This document shows, piece after piece, positions 23,215 to 30,872 of a DNA stretch of 43,524 nucleotides. Under the pieces are notes generated by a model. The model saw nothing but the letters and a program-made list of their open reading frames with translations. It did no database searches and was not told the origin of the DNA. This stretch comes from a virus, in the IMG/VR virus record IMGVR_UViG_3300017917_001312, positions 1 through 43,524 of that record. One strand, 5' to 3'. Numbering within the stretch: position 1 is the stretch's first letter; every line of letters begins with the position of its first letter. The position numbers and the translations under genes were made by a program.

Positions 23215-24176
23215 TCTTTGGTCAAGTCCACTCGCTGGCTCAACGGAATCCAGGTTGCTCGCAATTTTTCAATGCCTCTAGCAAAGCCAGCCGGAGTAGT
23301 TTCACTCCGGTCAACAAAGATCAAGTTGTCATGATAGTACTGTTTGATTTCGGGTGATTCAAGCGCAGGTGTAAAGTTGCGCTGATACCAAGCAACTATT
23401 TCGCTAGAAGTACCAGGAGGAAGTATCAAGGCCCAGGCAGCAAACACATCAATGTAGTGTCCGTTGACCTTAATAGGTTCTACTTTGGGATAGTAAGCAA
23501 CTTTTTGCTCGCCAGTAACACCAATCAACTTGACTTTACCTGCATCAATTAGAGGCTTGGCAATGGCCACTGGCATGATGCCAAATTCAAAACCAGCATC
23601 ACTGGCTGTGGCTGTTACTGCTTGCAAGGGTCCTGGGAACTGACTTGTTTTGACTAGATCTTTGTTGCCCTTGGCAATATACATGAAGTATTCAAATGTC
23701 ATGCGGTGTGCGCCGCCACCAACTGCTACTGTAACAGGTTTGTTTGTGTGCTGAACATAGTCAACCAACTCAGGCACTGTGTTGATCTTGCTCTTGGGAT
23801 TGGCCACAATGCACAAGGGACTCTTGCCCATGCCCATTACATTGGTAAAACTGTTGTAAGCAAATTTCTTTTGATTCTTTTGCCAGATATCGTTGGTAAC
23901 AAATGTGCTCATGTAACTGGGGATAGCAATAGTATATCCGTCGGGCTTGGCATCATACAAGTGATTCATAGCAATAACACTATCGCCTCCTGGCTTGAGT
24001 TCAATGATAAAATTGGCATTGGGATTGTTCTTTTGAACAACTGCACTGATGGCACGGAATCCAACTTCGTTGCCGGATCCAGGCTGATTACCAATGATAA
24101 CAGTAATGGGTTTGGTAGGTTCCCAGGCAAAAGCCAAAGCAGGAACCAGTAAGAGTATAGCTAAAATGCGTTTCAT
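23211..24176 (-). CDS. tctC: TctC/Bug-family periplasmic solute-binding protein
   Basis: 321 residues with a signal peptide (MKRILAILLLVPALAFA). The mature part has the Bug/TctC signatures: PITVIIGNQPGSGNEVGFRA, a PGGDSVIAM loop, the strand KPDGYTIAIPSYM, and the C-terminal WALILPPGTSSEIVAWYQRN. In bacteria these capture carboxylates or other small metabolites for tripartite tricarboxylate transporters. No membrane partner (TctA/TctB) is in the window, so it would have to work with a host transporter or act otherwise. AAAGGA precedes the ATG. Its presence suggests capture from a host rich in Bug genes (often Betaproteobacteria). Confidence 0.88.
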   Translation of the reverse strand: MKRILAILLLVPALAFAWEPTKPITVIIGNQPGSGNEVGFRAISAVVQKNNPNANFIIELKPGGDSVIAMNHLYDAKPDGYTIAIPSYMSTFVTNDIWQKNQKKFAYNSFTNVMGMGKSPLCIVANPKSKINTVPELVDYVQHTNKPVTVAVGGGAHRMTFEYFMYIAKGNKDLVKTSQFPGPLQAVTATASDAGFEFGIMPVAIAKPLIDAGKVKLIGVTGEQKVAYYPKVEPIKVNGHYIDVFAAWALILPPGTSSEIVAWYQRNFTPALESPEIKQYYHDNLIFVDRSETTPAGFARGIEKLRATWIPLSQRVDLTKE

Positions 24177-24296
24177 ATTATCCTTTGAAAATTTTACTGC
24201 GGGCAGTATTTGTGCGTAAATACTTATAGAAATTTACAAAGTAGGCAAAATTTTTACCTCTTTGTTAAATTTATTTACCTAGATAGGAAAATTTTA
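24177..24296 (+). promoter_or_regulatory. Divergent control region between tctC (-) and a methyltransferase (+)
   Basis: One 14-bp segment, gtaaatacttatag (24216..24229), reads as late-like TAAATAC on the plus strand and as CTATAAGTA on the minus strand, giving overlapping back-to-back promoters. A long imperfect hairpin (24230..24272; arms aaatttacaaag and ctttgttaaattt) would be at the 5' end of the plus-strand RNA. AGGAAAA lies before the plus-strand ATG. Confidence 0.5.
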
Positions 24297-25037
24297 ATGA
24301 ATAACAAAATTTACAAGCTGATTGAAGAAAATTTGCATCAGGCTTTTAATTTAGAAAAATACCAACGTGTTGTAGAAAATCTATCGCCCAGAACCGAAGT
24401 AGACAAACTGCCCTGGACTCCTGCACGTTATCGCAAGTTCAAAGATCGTGTTGAAGCTGAGCTACAGTTGGATGGCGACTTTGTTGGATCATTACAAAAC
24501 ATTGTGGAAGACTTTGATCGCAGATACCTGCGCAGATTCTTCAGTGAAATTTGGAAACCCAGAACCGGTGACTACAACTACACTGGCTGGCCCTTGATTG
24601 ACGAAATCAACAAACAGGATCCCAAGAATGTGCTGGATGTGGGTTGCGGATACAATCAGTTTAAACAACATATTCCAAACTTGATCGGTATTGACCCGTA
24701 CAATTCTGCGGCTGATTACATGGTTGACATCTTGGACTACAAGGTCAAACCCGGCACACACGATCATATTATTGCGTTGGGTTCAATCAACTTCAACAGC
24801 AGAGAAGATATTGAAGCTCGTTTTGCTCACTGTGTGGATTTACTAGCACCCGGTGGCAAGATGTATATTCGTGCCAATCCTGGAATCCAATGGAAAACTG
24901 GTCCTTGGGTAGAAATTTTTGCTTGGTCGTTTGAAGTAGTAAAAGAACTGGAAGAAAAGTACAAGCTCAAACTGGAAACTTACAAACAGGAAAACACCGA
25001 TCCAGGTCGTTTATACTTTGTGTATTCCAAGCCCTAG
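24297..25037 (+). CDS. SAM-dependent methyltransferase
   Basis: 246 residues from the ATG at 24297, chosen for its AGGAAA box (an earlier in-frame ATG at 24210 overlaps the promoter region). Residues about 115-130 (KNVLDVGCGYNQFKQHIPNL) contain motif I D-V-G-C-G, followed by LIGIDPYNSAADYMVDILDY with the acidic ribose ligand. HDHIIALGSINFNSREDIEA and LLAPGGKMYIRANPG are motifs IV-V. The N-terminal ~100 residues are helical, of unknown role. Substrate unknown. One of only two plus-strand genes; its 3' end overlaps the convergent SGNH-like gene by 27 nt. Confidence 0.8.
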   Translation: MNNKIYKLIEENLHQAFNLEKYQRVVENLSPRTEVDKLPWTPARYRKFKDRVEAELQLDGDFVGSLQNIVEDFDRRYLRRFFSEIWKPRTGDYNYTGWPLIDEINKQDPKNVLDVGCGYNQFKQHIPNLIGIDPYNSAADYMVDILDYKVKPGTHDHIIALGSINFNSREDIEARFAHCVDLLAPGGKMYIRANPGIQWKTGPWVEIFAWSFEVVKELEEKYKLKLETYKQENTDPGRLYFVYSKP

Positions 25038-25664
25038 CATGTATTCAGCGGCCGTTGCATGTGCCTGCTCTAGGGGATGCCATGCAGCAGTTTCTGGAAA
25101 GCCATTGGCTCGGCTCCATTCTAAAAAACTCTTGCCTTCAAATCTGGTCATGTAAGGACGAACATAGTCCTGTAGTTCCAAAATTGCTGCTGTAGTATGC
25201 CATTTAGTATCAAACGTGGTGTCATCCATGTAGGTCATGATAAATGGAAAATTCTTTTGTTTAAGAGTATCAATGACCAGGCGCATGCTCATCAAGCTGG
25301 TAAGTTTGTCTCGATATTCTGAATGTATGTCTCGATAGTAGGTTTTTGCCACAGCGGTTTCATCAATGGGCATGATAGTTTGCCATTTATCTGTGTCGCG
25401 ACTGTTGTAATCAAATCGATCAATCCAGGTCCACCCAATCACATATAGTGCAGGTTCTACGTTACTGGCTTGACTCAATACACGTTCTGCTATTTGTAAA
25501 TTGCCTGAACCCGGGCGGGCATAACACTGATATCCATAGCCTAACCCTTTGGCATACAAGGCTGGCCAAGTCAGTTGACTGGCTGTAGCATAAGGGCCGT
25601 TGCGTCCATCGTCTGATAATTCAGTTCCAAAGATGAAACTACAGCCAAAACTTTTAATATCCAT
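25011..25664 (-). CDS. SGNH-hydrolase-like protein
   Basis: 217 residues. MDIKSFGCSFIFGTELSDDG has the GCSF block-I-like serine, ARPGSGNLQIAERVLSQ the Gly/Asn block, and WHPLEQAHATAAEYML a late His near the end, consistent with an SGNH/GDSL-like hydrolase. Such phage proteins may deacylate or deacetylate glycans. Its start is 5 nt after a TATAAT box and within an inverted repeat (see findings), so a leaderless mRNA is possible. Confidence 0.6.
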   Translation of the reverse strand: MDIKSFGCSFIFGTELSDDGRNGPYATASQLTWPALYAKGLGYGYQCYARPGSGNLQIAERVLSQASNVEPALYVIGWTWIDRFDYNSRDTDKWQTIMPIDETAVAKTYYRDIHSEYRDKLTSLMSMRLVIDTLKQKNFPFIMTYMDDTTFDTKWHTTAAILELQDYVRPYMTRFEGKSFLEWSRANGFPETAAWHPLEQAHATAAEYMLGLGIHKV

Positions 25665-25675
25665 AGGATATTATA
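25655..25675 (-). promoter_or_regulatory. TATAAT box and start-codon hairpin of the SGNH-like gene
   Basis: TATAAT (25670..25675) lies 5 nt before the ATG at 25662-25664; no good -35 is visible. The inverted repeat TAATATCC / GGATATTA (25655..25673) has a 3-nt loop, with the start codon spanning the loop and 3' arm. The promoter overlaps the 5' arm. Confidence 0.45.
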
Positions 25676-25697
25676 TATCTAGTTTATTGTACGGGGA

Positions 25698-26255
25698 TTA
25701 AAGAATGCCAGCAGCAACTTGAATTGCTTGTAGGTCTCGGTCTTTTTTGTCGTAGTTGCTGACAGGATGAATACCAGCGGCCACTCGCATTTCGTTTAGG
25801 CCTTGATCAATTTTTTCTCTGTAGGCCTTGGGACTTAGCGGAACCAAGCTGTCAAATGTATCGCGTGTGAATGGAACTTCTTTGCCACGATAGTGCATGG
25901 TCCAATCAGAACTCTTGTCAAACTCAGTCAAGGTTCCTAGGTCAGTCAACAACTCATCTACCTGTGCGCCTGCTGTGCTGCGACGGCGTATTTCTACATA
26001 GACCAAATAACGATTGGGTTTGATTTCACCTGGTGAACGATCAGCATCGACAACAAAGTCGTAGCCTTTTTCAAACCAATTCATTAGATCCTTAGCAGCA
26101 CTTTCATCACGTACAAAGAAGCTGACAACAATGATATCGTCATCGTCGCCCATTTTGGAACTAAACTCATCCACATGAATAGTAGGTTTGAGGAGGCCTT
26201 CCATGTCCTTGTAGTTCAGGGCTTCAAAAAGATTATTGGAGTTGGTCTTGTGCAT
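25698..26255 (-). CDS. 185-aa conserved T4-type phage protein
   Basis: MHKTNSNNLFEALNYKDMEG, then HVDEFSSKMGDDDDIIVVSF plus FVRDESAAKDLMNWFEKGYD and PGEIKPNRYLVYVEIRRRS. I recall this sequence pattern as a conserved unknown next to the 189-aa protein family in cyanophages and other T4-like phages. The domain resembles an alpha/beta unit; no catalytic motif. It overlaps the upstream gene by 23 nt. Confidence 0.65.
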   Translation of the reverse strand: MHKTNSNNLFEALNYKDMEGLLKPTIHVDEFSSKMGDDDDIIVVSFFVRDESAAKDLMNWFEKGYDFVVDADRSPGEIKPNRYLVYVEIRRRSTAGAQVDELLTDLGTLTEFDKSSDWTMHYRGKEVPFTRDTFDSLVPLSPKAYREKIDQGLNEMRVAAGIHPVSNYDKKDRDLQAIQVAAGIL

Positions 26256-26802
26256 TTTGGGCAGTCTGGTCGTTTTGGTATTCTTCTTTGTCTAGATCTT
26301 GCTCGTATGCAGTATCCAGATCCTCAAGATCAACTTCTTGATCTTCTAGTTCAATTGAGCCGGTGCGTATATCGCTCATCAAGCTCTTGGGCATGGTTAT
26401 TTCTACCAACCATACCTTTTTTTCCATTAGTTTGGCCTTGTGTGTTCCTGGAACAAAATCGCTAGGATCATCGATTTTCATAGGCACTTTCATGTTGACT
26501 TTTTTGTACTTGACTGTGCAGTCAAATGGCAACAGTCTACGTCCACCACGTGGATCAGGCATGAGTGATTCGGGCCACATAAAAATACAACTCACTGTGT
26601 ATTTTTTAATTTCAGGACCCTGTACCAATTCACCAATGATCCAGTTTTTAAAAGCATAGATATCTAATTCATCCAACACACGCTCAAAGTCCAGGAGGGT
26701 CAGCAGTGAGCCCTCACTCATGTAGATGTTTTTAATGTTATCGGCTACTTGCCAATAGTCAGCACCATCTTTAAATATGGGTTGGTCAAATTTATTGCTC
26801 AT
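26233..26802 (-). CDS. 189-aa conserved T4-type phage protein
   Basis: MSNKFDQPIFKDGADYWQVA, then GSLLTLLDFERVLDELDIYA plus FKNWIIGELVQGPEIKKYTV, SLMPDPRGGRRLLPFDC and a highly acidic tail. I recall a conserved family in T4-like marine phages, usually next to the preceding gene's family. Function unknown; a role near the head or neck is possible. The ATG is 5 nt after an ATAAATA late-promoter motif with no Shine-Dalgarno sequence. Confidence 0.65.
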   Translation of the reverse strand: MSNKFDQPIFKDGADYWQVADNIKNIYMSEGSLLTLLDFERVLDELDIYAFKNWIIGELVQGPEIKKYTVSCIFMWPESLMPDPRGGRRLLPFDCTVKYKKVNMKVPMKIDDPSDFVPGTHKAKLMEKKVWLVEITMPKSLMSDIRTGSIELEDQEVDLEDLDTAYEQDLDKEEYQNDQTAQNAQDQLQ

Positions 26803-26807
26803 GTAAT

Positions 26808-26814
26808 TATTTAT
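26808..26814 (-). promoter_or_regulatory. Late promoter ATAAATA, 5 nt before a start codon
   Basis: ATAAATA-ATTAC-ATG on the minus strand, driving the 189-aa and 185-aa genes. Same spacing as at 12768, 14600 and 40949. Confidence 0.6.
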
Positions 26815-26976
26815 GGTCTATTAGATATACCGAACAGTTTGAAGATTTACCGGACAGCTTAATACTTATGCCGGTAGAATGCAAATAGTCAGCCCATAAA
26901 ACTCTAAAATATTGCGCCTAAATACACAGGACAGCATGGTGCTGTCAGTATTAACTTCTACAAAACGGAGTACAAC
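26815..26976 (+). promoter_or_regulatory. Divergent control region upstream of phoH
   Basis: Holds a plus-strand CTAAATAC (26918..26925), then a perfect 7-bp hairpin GACAGCA-TGG-TGCTGTC (26930..26946) near the predicted 5' end of the RNA, and a CGGAG ribosome-binding site before the TTG start. Farther upstream are direct repeats taccgaacag (26828..26837) and taccggacag (26848..26857), exactly 20 bp apart, and an inverted ccggta (26871..26876), an operator-like layout. Confidence 0.45.
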
Positions 26977-27714
26977 TTGAGTAGACACAGAGCAGTAAAG
27001 TCACAAAAACGTCAAAATATGACACATCAAGAAAACACCATACGCTTCGAACAAGCAAAACCAGTCAAACAACGAGCCATTGATATCGTGCCACGTACAC
27101 GCAATCAAGAACGCTTGGTACTGGCGTTGCAAGATGATTCGCAGTCGATTGTGGTAACAGCAGGGCCAGCAGGAACAGGTAAAACCTATCTAGCGATGTT
27201 GGCCGCGGTTAAGGCCTTTAGGGAAGGAGAAGTAGACCGCATAGTATTAACACGCCCAGCGGTGGGCGTAGAGGATGAGAAACATGGTTTCTTGCCCGGC
27301 GACTTAAACCAAAAGATGGATCCGTGGGTACGGCCATTAACAGACATTCTTCGCGAGTATTATCGTCAACCCGATATAGCCGCTATGATCGCCGAGCAGG
27401 TAATTGAAATTGCGCCACTGGCTTTTATGCGAGGACGAACTTTCAAGGGTGCTTACATTATTGCAGACGAAATGCAAAATGCCACACCCAGTCAGGTAAA
27501 AATGCTAATGACCCGTATTGGCGAAGGCAGTAAAATAGTAATCACGGGCGACGTTGAACAGGCGGACCGAAACCGCGGCAACAATGGTCTATTAGACCTA
27601 TGCCAAAGACTCGAGAAAGGGGGTGTAAAGGGTATAGCTGTATGCGAGTTGGATAATCGCGACATACAGCGGCACAGAATTATTGATTCTGTGTTACAAC
27701 TTTACGCTGACTGA
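26977..27714 (+). CDS. phoH: PhoH-like P-loop ATPase, TTG start
   Basis: 245 residues. The TTG start (with CGGAG 7 nt upstream) gives MSRHRAVKSQKRQ, like other phage PhoH N-termini; the first ATG is 13 codons in with no such site. Walker A GPAGTGKT (63-70), then VLTRPAVGVEDEKHGFLPGD, RGRTFKGAYIIADEMQNATP (Walker B DE) and KMLMTRIGEGSKIVITGDVE are the PhoH family signatures. PhoH proteins are ATPases linked to RNA metabolism or phosphate stress in bacteria and are common in aquatic phages. It converges with the HAD gene with a 13-nt overlap. Confidence 0.93.
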   Translation: MSRHRAVKSQKRQNMTHQENTIRFEQAKPVKQRAIDIVPRTRNQERLVLALQDDSQSIVVTAGPAGTGKTYLAMLAAVKAFREGEVDRIVLTRPAVGVEDEKHGFLPGDLNQKMDPWVRPLTDILREYYRQPDIAAMIAEQVIEIAPLAFMRGRTFKGAYIIADEMQNATPSQVKMLMTRIGEGSKIVITGDVEQADRNRGNNGLLDLCQRLEKGGVKGIAVCELDNRDIQRHRIIDSVLQLYAD

Positions 27715-28307
27715 CCAGTGACCACTTCGTAAATGTGCTTCCAGTTCTTTACGATAGTGACATGTTCATGTTCGTAGTGCATGTTGTGGCCGTGTTCCAG
27801 GAGTAGGCATTTTAATCCTGCCTTGTAACCGGCCTCAGCATTTTCAATCTTGTCTTCAATCCACCAGAGTCCTGTGCCTTCATATTCTTCCAGGGCTTCA
27901 TCTTTGTGTGCTCCGGTGTCCAGGCAAACCACACGCTCAAATGCATCACCAAACAACTTGTGTATGTTCATTTCACGCAGTTTGATAACATTAGGATCTA
28001 GGCTTACACTTGTAATAGCATGGAACTTGTAGCCGTGTTCTTCATGTAAGCGTTTGATGTAGTACATGGCATCACGTTGTGCTGGAAGGAATCCAATGTG
28101 TGCAGATTCGTTGAACACCTTGATCAGTTTGATTACTTGCTCTCTAGAGATGCCGTAACGCAGGCCCATGTCGTAAGTAAATTTACTGCCTTCGACTTCT
28201 TCAAAGCCATGCTCCTGCATCCAAACATTAAAGGCCCACTCCCAGTCAAGGCATACGCCATCACAGTCAGTTAGGATGAGTTTTTTGTTTCTATATTTCG
28301 ATTTCAT
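27702..28307 (-). CDS. HAD-superfamily phosphatase-like protein
   Basis: 201 residues. Motif I is LTDCDGVCLDWE (Asp14 nucleophile, Asp16 acid/base), motif II a Thr/Ser strand FHAITSVSLD, and motif IV WIEDKIENAEAG. The closest match in mind is the 5'(3')-deoxyribonucleotidase-like or polynucleotide-phosphatase-type HAD proteins of T4-like phages; substrate uncertain, with nucleotide metabolism the likely area. The ATG lies 6 nt after the TATAAT of a perfect sigma70 promoter, so its mRNA should be leaderless. Confidence 0.8.
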   Translation of the reverse strand: MKSKYRNKKLILTDCDGVCLDWEWAFNVWMQEHGFEEVEGSKFTYDMGLRYGISREQVIKLIKVFNESAHIGFLPAQRDAMYYIKRLHEEHGYKFHAITSVSLDPNVIKLREMNIHKLFGDAFERVVCLDTGAHKDEALEEYEGTGLWWIEDKIENAEAGYKAGLKCLLLEHGHNMHYEHEHVTIVKNWKHIYEVVTGQSA

Positions 28308-28313
28308 AGTACT

Positions 28314-28342
28314 ATTATACTACAAAATTGTCGACTTGTCAA
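28314..28342 (-). promoter_or_regulatory. Perfect-consensus sigma70 promoter, leaderless arrangement
   Basis: TTGACA (28337..28342), 17 nt, TATAAT (28314..28319), then AGTACT and the ATG of the HAD gene. With a normal start site 7 nt after the -10 box, the first base is the A of ATG. Confidence 0.8.
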
Positions 28343-28358
28343 GTCTGGTTAGTGGGCA

Positions 28359-28643
28359 CTAACTTTGTGGTGATTCTGCTTTGATTTCAATAGGATGCCC
28401 GTTCTCACTAAACAGTCGTTCCATGATTGCAGGATAAAACGGGTAGTAATAGCTGATGATACGATCCCAATCTTTGGGAATGGTATTTTCTCTTAGACTG
28501 GCTTTGAGAACTTTCTGCTCTTTAAAATCCAGGATTACACTGGCAGTTTGCCAATCTTTGGTTCTAACACGATTGGTCACAGTCATGCCTTCATCAATCT
28601 TGCCATTGGCCTGATAAAAATAAGTTAGTAGTAGGTATCTCAT
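28359..28643 (-). CDS. 94-aa conserved T4-type phage protein
   Basis: From the ATG at 28641-28643, which overlaps the upstream stop (ATGA): MRYLLLTYFYQANGKIDEGM, VILDFKEQKVLKASLRENTI, PKDWDRIISYYYPFYPAIME. I recall this as a conserved small protein in T4-like aquatic phages (PKDWDRI). Function unknown. An upstream start adding 28 residues would overlap the radical SAM gene heavily and is less likely. Confidence 0.7.
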   Translation of the reverse strand: MRYLLLTYFYQANGKIDEGMTVTNRVRTKDWQTASVILDFKEQKVLKASLRENTIPKDWDRIISYYYPFYPAIMERLFSENGHPIEIKAESPQS

Positions 28644-29773
28644 TGATAATCTTTCTGATATTTTTTGATTATTTGATTGTAAGTCGTTAAGTCTTTGGCT
28701 TTGGGTGCGCAAAGACCACAAAAGCAAACAGTCTTTTTACATTGTATTACAGGTAAGTTTTTGCTGTCAAGTTGATTGGTTAATGTATCCAGGATTTCTT
28801 GGGTGTTTGACAAGGTACCAATGGGCCCAACTGCACCAGCAAAATTCATTTGGCAATCTTTGTTGACAAAAACTTCTCCAGTAACCTGTTTGACATACAA
28901 GAAAAACCAATTTACACTACAGTACCAATCAGGAAACTTGTTGTCTAAAACAAAAAAATTACGTTGTTGATAGTTTTGATCTTGACAAGTTTGCCGACCA
29001 CCACAGCAGGCTCTACCGGTGTTGCTGAGATTCAGCTGTTGGTCAGAAGGTGTCTTGAGTTTTTGACTTGTTCCGTAGGTTTTAGATTGATACAGTTGAT
29101 TAAACCATGTGACTTGTTTTGAACTATAGTTGTTTTTTGCAGCAGTTGTGTCATCCAACTGTCTAGGTAGCATTTTGATACCGTTGTGTTCTAGCCATAC
29201 TATCATGTCCTGTGCATCAGCAAAGTAAGGTTCCTGATCATTCATTAGCACTATGCATTTGACTGGTGTACCAGCTGATTGTATGGTCAACAAGTTTTCT
29301 TTGAATTGTTGTTTTTGCTTGGCACTGGCTTCGGTATGATAGCTTACTGTAAACTCATCTATGTAGGGCAGTATGCTCAATAGCTTTTTAACAGGCACAA
29401 TAGCATTGGTAGTTGTGGTAACTGTCAGACTCCATCGATCTTTATAGGCATGATACTTGTTGCGTACTTCGCCAAGTATCTTTACAATGTCTGGATGATG
29501 CAGGGCTTCACCACCGTACACATTCAACACCACAGTTCTGAGTCCCTTGGGTTTGAATCGCATGTATTGATCCACATACTCAAACATAAAGTCCAGAGTT
29601 TGTAAGCATTCATCCAAAGGCGGATGTTGTGTGCTGTTGTCGTGCCCACCATACAGTCCTTTTTCGCAATAGCTACAGTTTAGATTGCACTTCATGGTCA
29701 ATTCCCAATCCAATAGAAAACTAATTCTATTAGCAGGGTCTATTGCCGGTTCAAGGACTTCAAAGTCAGGCAT
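28640..29773 (-). CDS. Radical SAM enzyme with Cys-rich C-terminus
   Basis: 377 residues. DWELTMKCNLNCSYCEKGLY carries the CxxxCxxC cluster motif (Cys29, 33, 36). VVLNVYGGEALHHPDIVKIL is the GGE SAM-amine motif. Downstream, ACCGGRQTC and CKKTVCFCGLCAPKA suggest an auxiliary Fe-S cluster like SPASM/twitch domains. Family members modify peptides, tRNA or metabolites through a 5'-deoxyadenosyl radical; substrate unknown. It sits directly after the gp44 gene (TAATG overlap), where T4 has gp62. Confidence 0.85.
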   Translation of the reverse strand: MPDFEVLEPAIDPANRISFLLDWELTMKCNLNCSYCEKGLYGGHDNSTQHPPLDECLQTLDFMFEYVDQYMRFKPKGLRTVVLNVYGGEALHHPDIVKILGEVRNKYHAYKDRWSLTVTTTTNAIVPVKKLLSILPYIDEFTVSYHTEASAKQKQQFKENLLTIQSAGTPVKCIVLMNDQEPYFADAQDMIVWLEHNGIKMLPRQLDDTTAAKNNYSSKQVTWFNQLYQSKTYGTSQKLKTPSDQQLNLSNTGRACCGGRQTCQDQNYQQRNFFVLDNKFPDWYCSVNWFFLYVKQVTGEVFVNKDCQMNFAGAVGPIGTLSNTQEILDTLTNQLDSKNLPVIQCKKTVCFCGLCAPKAKDLTTYNQIIKKYQKDYQ

Positions 29774-30690
29774 TACAAATTGGCAAGCTCAGTTAGTGTG
29801 GCACTCAAGTTGATTTCTTGATCAGCAACCATTGGAACATTTACAAGTCCGTTGCGAATAATAATGATTGCGCGATCTTGTTTTTCTGGATCTTTTGACC
29901 AGAGTTCCAAGTTATCATAACACCAGCGGAACACATCTTCCATTTCTTCTGGCCTCACTTGGCTACACATGAGTTTACGAGCTTCGTTGATACGACCTTC
30001 TTTAAACAGTTCAACCGCACTCAGTTTCCAATCTCCGGTACTTCCTGTGTCTCCATTGGGTGCAATAAGTCGTCCAGTTGTGCTGTTCATTTGCAAGGTA
30101 TTCAAGCACTTGCGCAAGTCTGGATACGTGGCTTTGACATAGGTATCTAGGGTGTCCAAGTCAAACTCCACACTTTCTTCCACCAACACTGTGGCAGCTC
30201 TAGCAGTGAACTCGGTTACATCCACACGTTCAATGTGGAATCCTTGACAACGACTGTGTAAGGCTGGAATAATTTTGGTTGGATAGTTACAAGTTAAAAT
30301 AAAACGTGCTGTGCTGGCATAGGTTTCCATAACTCCGCGAAGTGCGGCCTGTGCGTTTGGACTTAGATAGTCTGCTTCGTCTAGCAGGACAACTTTGAAG
30401 TCGCCAAATGGCACGGTTTCCACAAACTTTTGAATCTTTTCACGTACATCATCTACCGAGTTGGTACGTGATGCATTGATCTCTAACACATCATAGTCAT
30501 CAATGCCCAGTTGATTAATCAAGATCTTGGCCAGGGTCGTTTTGCCAATGCCAGCATTGCCACTGAATATCAAGTGCGGAATTGCTTTGTCTCGGATCCA
30601 TGATTCAATCTGTTCTTGCTGTGTAGAATCACGGAACACATATCCGTCGATTGTTTTAGGGCGATATTTTTCTGTCCAGAGTTCTTTCAT
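29773..30690 (-). CDS. 44: Sliding-clamp loader ATPase (T4 gp44-like)
   Basis: 305 residues. MKELWTEKYRPKTIDGYVFR is the typical RFC/gp44 start. Walker A GNAGIGKTT (44-52), Walker B VLLDEADYL (DEAD 104-107) and the SRC motif (146-148) giving the arginine finger are all present. It loads the gp45-type clamp for the DNA polymerase at the window's left edge. gp62 and gp45 are not in the window; the gene after it is a radical SAM enzyme, not gp62. Confidence 0.92.
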   Translation of the reverse strand: MKELWTEKYRPKTIDGYVFRDSTQQEQIESWIRDKAIPHLIFSGNAGIGKTTLAKILINQLGIDDYDVLEINASRTNSVDDVREKIQKFVETVPFGDFKVVLLDEADYLSPNAQAALRGVMETYASTARFILTCNYPTKIIPALHSRCQGFHIERVDVTEFTARAATVLVEESVEFDLDTLDTYVKATYPDLRKCLNTLQMNSTTGRLIAPNGDTGSTGDWKLSAVELFKEGRINEARKLMCSQVRPEEMEDVFRWCYDNLELWSKDPEKQDRAIIIIRNGLVNVPMVADQEINLSATLTELANL

Positions 30691-30872
30691 TTTGGTCCTA
30701 AGTTTTTTGTGTGGTTTGATGCAAATTTTGCGGCTGGCCTACGACGATAACCTTCAGGTCGTCGTAGTGCTTCAATTAACTTTTCTTGCTCTTTTATTTT
30801 ACGAGTTTCGGCTTGCTGTTGTCTATGACGTTTGAGTATCGTCAGTGGGTTTGTGATCCGGGGAAAGCTCAT
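30687..30872 (-). CDS. 61-aa basic small protein
   Basis: From the ATG at 30870-30872, with AAGGAC upstream: MSFPRITNPLTILKRHRQQQ, AETRKIKEQEKLIEALRRPE and GYRRRPAAKF. Basic and helical. It overlaps the upstream gene by 50 nt in another frame and the clamp-loader start by 4 nt. Function unknown; its position ahead of gp44 suggests a replication context. Confidence 0.6.
   Translation of the reverse strand: MSFPRITNPLTILKRHRQQQAETRKIKEQEKLIEALRRPEGYRRRPAAKFASNHTKNLGPK

Noticed and set aside
23706-24152. Plus-strand frame of 148 aa inside tctC
   Set aside because: Antisense to a well-supported gene with signal peptide and family motifs; no own start signal.
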